Origin: Kingdonia uniflora
Lineage: Eukaryota > Streptophyta > Magnoliopsida > Ranunculales > Circaeasteraceae
Length of the DNA: 64,000 bases
NCBI GenBank assembly: GCA_014058105.1
Contig: JACGCM010000669.1
Location: 2,604,001-2,668,000 of the forward strand
Direction of reading: 5' to 3'
Both the position numbers and the translations under genes were made by a program. This document shows, in pieces, positions 59,446 to 64,000 of this stretch; the first letter of the stretch is position 1; each line of letters opens with the position of its first letter. The notes beneath the pieces are model-generated. The model saw only the letters and a program-made list of their open reading frames with translations, did no database searches and was not told where the DNA came from.

Positions 59446-59598
59446 TAATTGCTTGTACTACTACTCATAGGTTTTGTGTACTTTTTTTTTTTGGAATCCG
59501 GAAGTTCGTCCGGTTCATCATTTTTCACCATTCTCCTAACTAGTCTCCCGGGGCTCGCCACGGTACCTCCGCAAGCCGCACTCTCCACAAGGGGTTTT

Positions 59599-59760
59599 GC
59601 GAATTACGACTACAGAGTGCCGGGATTAACAAGTCCATCCAAGTTTTTCTTATACTCTGTTGGCACAACAATCTGGGCTGCGAATTACGATTACAAAGTG
59701 CCGGGATTAACAAATCCATCCTTGTTTTTTGTATACATTGTTGAAAACAATCTAGGCCTC
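59599..59760 (+). repeat. Two-copy 81-bp duplication with coding look
   Basis: GCGAATTACGAYTACARAGT begins both copies (59599 and 59680). In the plus frame each copy gives NYDYxVPGLTxPSxFFxY. The unit is 27 codons long, so the frame is kept. GC content is higher than in the surroundings. It ends 79 bases before the acceptor of the next exon. Function and origin unknown. Confidence 0.6.
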
Positions 59761-59838
59761 GTGTTGCTCGCTGTATTTTACTATTTATTTTATGTTTTTT
59801 TTTATTTCTTACCATAAATTTATATATTTCTTATCTAG

Positions 59839-60001
59839 ATACTGAAGGAGACATTTAGGATTTACGCAGCCAGCTGGGTACGAGATATTGGTCCCGACCT
59901 TCACCCAAATGAATACAAGAAGGACAACGAAAACGGGGATAAGCCACATGGAACAAGTACAACAACCAAAGACAATGAACCTTCTACACTGGAGGATCTC
60001 G
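59839..60001 (+). CDS. Exon 2 of the conserved plant gene of unknown function
   Basis: Acceptor TTATCTAG ends at 59838 and the donor GT is at 60002. It reads ILKETFRIYAASWVRDIGPD, then LHPNEYKKDNENGDKP and PSTLEDL, in phase with the first exon and free of stops. The exon ends one base into a codon. The text is far better preserved than any transposon ORF here, which suggests selection. The remaining exon or exons are not visible up to 64000, so either the next intron exceeds 4 kb or the gene is truncated. Confidence 0.65.
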
Positions 60002-60273
60002 GTGGGCATTTCATTCTGTTGTTTTAATGAAAGTTATTATTCTGATGCCATGCTAGTAAACTAAATTTTTATGCTAATCCATTTCTCAACTCTATGATTT
60101 TTTTTTGAGTTCTTACCTCTACTGCATTTGTCGCGTTTAATGAAAAGCCAATATAACATGCCAGATATTCTGACCCGAGTGTGTTCCTAGTGGAATTACT
60201 TGCATATCATTGACTTGAGTCGGCATGAAGATTTATTATTTTGTATGAACTTTCTTTACTTCAACTTTTAGTG

Positions 60274-60764
60274 TGTTGGAAAACCTAGAGGATCCAAAGT
60301 GTGTTAGTTTGTTCTCAACAAAATTAATAGATTTTGTAACATAATTTAGAATTCGTGGCCGATTTGTTTTTACGGGAGGTGGATATGATGCAACACACCC
60401 TTCTCTCTATATTTGTAGCATCTCTCTCTCTATCTCCTATCCACCATCGTATCTCAGTATTCCTCTCTTTCCCTTTTTTCTTGTCTTCTCTCTGCTTTCC
60501 CTTTTCTCTTTTCCTCTTTATTTTGCTATTTACTTGGGATTTTTTGTTTTGTTTTAAGATTTTAATTTATTTGTGTAGGATTCGTTTAAGGAAATCCCAA
60601 AAGAGTTAGGGAGCTCGTTAGATTTATATAAATAAAGGCTAAAGACTCCAATTTTAGTATATATCTAATTGAGAGAATTTCACAATTCATTATTTTCTAG
60701 TGAATCTAAATTTTTGTACCGGTGTTTCCTTCAAGTCATTGCTTTCACCTAGTTATTTCCAACA
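60274..60764 (+). repeat. Probable LTR (solo or remnant), about 491 bp
   Basis: Starts TGTTGGAAA and ends TTTCCAACA, perfect inverted termini. Internal TATATAAATAAAG (about 60627). The flanks (TAGTG and CAAGC) do not match, so a clean solo LTR is not proven. Confidence 0.5.
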
Positions 60765-61815
60765 CAAGCCCTGGCTCGTTGGAGAATGGATGAGTAGGTG
60801 TTGTAAGGCTCCCATTGAAGACATGTTGGTAGAGCAAAACTTCCCCTGGTACATGGCTAGTTGTATGTGGTCCATGTGAGTTAAAAAAAGTCTGCAAACT
60901 TGGACAAGAAGTATGTTTATACAATTTTCGACATGAGTGAGGCGTGAGTCATGGGACTCTGGATTTAACTTTTTTTCCCGCCATCAAGAAAATCAAACAA
61001 TGGAGGCTTGCATTGAGTGAAGAAGAGAGAAAGGGTTAGAGTCTTAGAGAAAGATCCCCTTTTCTTCAAGTATTTGGTTCTTTATACCAATCTGATGCGA
61101 ATAAGGCAAAATTTGAAGCTATTAATTTATGAGTTGATAAACTTCAGTTTTTCAATAATATTTCTTAACTCCAATTTAATAATAGAATAGATATAGAAGA
61201 AAAGAACACTTATTGAATTTTATGAATAATTTACAAAAACTTGCAAGAAAGTGATTGAAAACACTTGTTGGACTTTGTGCCTTATTTAAAATTAAAAAAA
61301 TACTTGAAAACTAAAAATTCTATAAAATCTAATATTTTGGAGAAAATTTATTGTAAACTTCTCATACAAGAATATTATCTTTGAATGGAAACTAAAATAA
61401 ATCCAACTCCTTCCTCTATATCAGTTTTAAAATCCATTTTAAAATTCCAAAATATGAAATCAAATTGGCCAAGAGAGGCTAACACTAACTAGGAGAGAAA
61501 GGGCTCACGATTTTTGTACATCATACGAATTGGAGAAAGGAATAGTGTGGAAAGTTTAAGCTTAATGTCTCTACTCCTATTAGAGATCTATTTTGAAATT
61601 TCATTTTCAAAGAGATATATTTTGATTGAGAGTTGGAGGATCTCAGTTTTATGATTTTAAAAAGTACCTCAGTTACGATTTGATTGTGTGAAGATAAATG
61701 GAAGTAGAAGTGGGTTGAGAATGGGTAGTTCACAGTAAAATATTTGTAACCACTTGGTGGAAGCTAGGAACACTAGAAGTGGGTATCGAATTAGGGACTT
61801 CTCAGGACGCGTGGT
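60765..61815. other. Spacer, nothing recognised
   Basis: AT-rich; no recognisable coding. Confidence 0.4.
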
Positions 61816-61819
61816 GCGG

Positions 61820-62275
61820 AAGTAAGACATCCCATCCAAAGTAGCTTTCTTTTATTGGGGGCTAGCTTGGGGGCGAGCAACGACTAAAGACTATTTAAGA
61901 TTAAGAGGTATGATTGCAGTGTTGCAGACGAGTCCATTGATCATTTATTGTTACATTGCCCAATCTCAATGGAGGTGTGGTATCATTTTCTTAACTTTTC
62001 GGTCTCTTGAGTTTTATTTCATCTTTAAAAGCATGGTGGTTTAAGCCATTTAGAAAAAAAAATTGGAAAAGTTTTATCGGAGTCTTTGATATATACACGA
62101 CTATCTTGAAGATCTTGTGACACGTTGGAAAAATTTAGTTACTAGGGATTCTGTGTGAGGTCGAGTGTCTTGTTTATTTTTTCCTTTGCCTTCGTGTTGC
62201 AATATTGACACCTCGAAACGTTTTTTTCTCTTGATAATAAATTACTTTTACATTCTAAAAAAAATAAAATTTTTA
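61820..62275 (+). mobile_element. LINE D, 5'-truncated 3' end
   Basis: zf-RVT text PSKVAFFYWGLAWG followed by TKDYLRLRG (about 61835-61905), then a 3' UTR ending TTGATAATAAATTAC and an A-rich tail near 62262-62275. Target duplication not identified. Confidence 0.6.
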
Positions 62276-62610
62276 TTAGGAAACAATGATACTTAACACT
62301 AACTCATGGATAAGGTAGGAAAAGTATGAATGGTCTAAATTTTCTTAATGTTGATGAAATTAGATGGAGCTAAGATCCAGATGAAGTGGCTCAAAAAGGG
62401 AAAGAATGATACAAACGTTTTTCATTTGGTGAAGTGAAAGGACATACGCTAACAATTTATTGAATTTAGATATTTGAGATCGTCTTGGTCGATGATTGTT
62501 TAATTTTCCTTTTTGATAGATCTAATTATTTGATCTAGAAAAAGATCGCAAAAGATGAAGAGAGAAGAAAGCTACGAAATAGTTTAATAATAGAAAGAAA
62601 AAGTAAAAAC

Positions 62611-63027
62611 CAATGTAACATTGATACAGGTACGCATGTCGGTGTCCGACACGGGTACAAGGTTTCAGACACGGCGGTTGCAAAATAAGTGAAAACGCGG
62701 ACGCGACCTTATACGTAAAAAGATAGTATCATTCTTCATGTTTCCTATATTGTGTCTTATTATATGTGAATGTATTATGAATATATAATTATGATAGTGA
62801 CTTATAGGTTAATTTACAACTAATAACAAACATAAAGCAATGATATTAGTTAGTAGGGTTGAATAACATGTATAAAAATTGGAAATTTTATAAAAGCTAT
62901 GTCAAAAAGTTGATGATGTAAGCAAGAAGTGTCCGTTGGATTGTCTACACGAGTGTCAGTGTGTTCAGTATCCGACACGTTTGGATACGAATTTTTTTTG
63001 GGAATATGGAGTGTCCATGTTACGTAG
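62611..63027. mobile_element. hAT-like MITE, 417 bp
   Basis: Terminal inverted repeats CAATGTAACATTGATAC and CTACGTAACATGGACAC (right end reverse complemented). Flanks GTAAAAAC (62603-62610) and GTGAAAAC (63028-63035) fit an 8-bp duplication with one change. Both arms carry CCGACACG-type motifs close to the ends. No ORF of note. Confidence 0.6.
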
Positions 63028-63035
63028 GTGAAAAC

Positions 63036-64000
63036 ACCCTCCAAGACATGAAAAAAATATCACCAATCTCCCAAGAACACCATCCTTCCATCTAACAGCA
63101 AAACGATCGAAGAACACCCATTTTATGTCTAACGATAGCTTACTCCACCAGAAAATACAAAATAAGAGATTTTATCTAGATAATCACTTTCTTTGTCTGG
63201 TCTCTTACCTTGAAAATTTTCACATTCCTTTCTTGCTAAATTGGCCAGATAACTGCAAAGCGAAGAAACTGCCACATAGCTTTACTCCGTCCAAAAAAAT
63301 TATTCGATCTCCATTCCGAGGACTATTACATGCTAGGATGATGCCAAGTAAGACCAGTTTCTGCAAAGTAATAAATCTAAATTTCTTGGTTGAAAGGGAA
63401 ATGCATAAAAAAATGGTAAATGAAATCTCCATCGCACTTACCCAAGAAACATAACTCATAGCTAGACCTTGTGTTCACGTAAAGTAGTGAAATAGATCAT
63501 CGAAGCAAAAAGCGCCACCTTGACCTGAAGTTTGTGGACCCAAATAATCTTCTCTGGAAAATTAGTAACTGAAGTAAGATTTAGGCTAGACAAGGCCTTA
63601 ACAAAATTCTCACAGAAAATATCTCTTTGCTAAAGGATTCTGGATCACTTGGAGTTATATACGAACCTATACAAGGAGTTACATGCTAAAGATTCAAACT
63701 TGATGGGTTAAATTTGATTTCTTTCATCCAGTGCAAGCGTACTGTTTCTAAAGGGGCTTTGACAAGGAAGAAACTAATTGTTTTGAAGATTTGCAGTGGC
63801 GAGAAGTCGGGCAAGATGGTGATCCTATGCATTTTCATACCGGTTGAGGCAATTTGGCAATATGTGTTAGGATGGCGGTTGGGAAGTTTTAAAGGGATGC
63901 TGCTCTGTTTAATTGGAAATCAATTACAACTTTTGTTGAACTTATTCCTTGATCTTCCTGGCATGGGGGCTTCAAAGGATTTTCTGACTCGTTAATCTTA
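63036..64000. other. Terminal stretch, gene content unclear
   Basis: The plus ORFs at 63125-63454 and 63714-63995 and the overlapping minus ORF at 63220-63459 show no family I recognise. On the minus strand GTAAGTGC (about 63443) and an AG before 63370 could bound an intron, but I cannot support a gene. Confidence 0.3.

Noticed and set aside
60274..60764. Confident solo LTR
   Set aside because: Terminal inverted repeats are good but the 5-bp flanks do not match, so it is listed only as a probable LTR.
63220..63459. Possible minus-strand host exon with splice sites
   Set aside because: GT/AG pairs can be placed, but the translation matches no family I recognise and there is no supporting neighbour exon.

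Overview
The window is plant nuclear DNA, most likely a eudicot (the clade is inferred). It is AT-rich and low in genes, and it carries plant-type Athila, Tat and chromovirus Ty3 elements, Ty1/copia, L1-type LINEs with an RNase H domain, CACTA ends and MITEs. I recognise no bacterial, organellar, rRNA, tRNA or CRISPR sequence. Almost every coding stretch is a broken transposable element. The value of the window lies in its nesting order and in a few features that cross element families.

0-9.8 kb: a Tat-type Ty3 element (plus) is seen only by its 3' end, an antisense extra ORF (aORF, 91-2883 minus) and its 3' LTR (4382-5005). It sits inside the RT of an Athila-type element (plus), whose pol, polypurine tract and 3' LTR follow to about 9.8 kb. 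9.8-13.9 kb: AT-rich spacer, then a short-TIR DNA element (11422-13895) split by a 5'-truncated LINE. 13.9-16.7 kb: remnant of a VAMP72-type R-SNARE gene (minus). 16.7-24.7 kb: a second 5'-truncated LINE with an exact 11-bp target duplication, then a Ty1/copia element lacking its 3' end.

24.7-38.1 kb: a minus-strand Tat element containing, in window order, a multi-exon antisense aORF (25.27-29.25 kb) interrupted by a solo LTR, then protease, then gag, then PBS and 5' LTR. Its gag is split by a complete but decayed chromovirus (31298-36647). RT and integrase of the Tat element are missing.

38-48.4 kb: CACTA fragments, a five-unit tandem array of about 300 bp units, a foldback element, a TRIM-like pair of direct repeats, an LTR remnant and a PIF/Harbinger-like MITE.

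48.4-64 kb: two well-preserved exons (51147-51284 and 59839-60001) of what looks like a real plant gene of unknown function. They are separated by an 8.5-kb intron filled with LINEs, mostly antisense to the gene. Further LINE, LTR and hAT-like MITE sequence follows.

The strongest unusual signals are: (1) arrays of TTCGAA-centred palindromes in two LINE 3' ends, a copia LTR and a chromovirus LTR, which are unrelated elements; (2) two antisense aORFs with their own TATA box and a shared 5'-UTR intron donor; (3) nested insertions whose host reading frames can be followed across the insertion. I see no convincing new multi-gene system.
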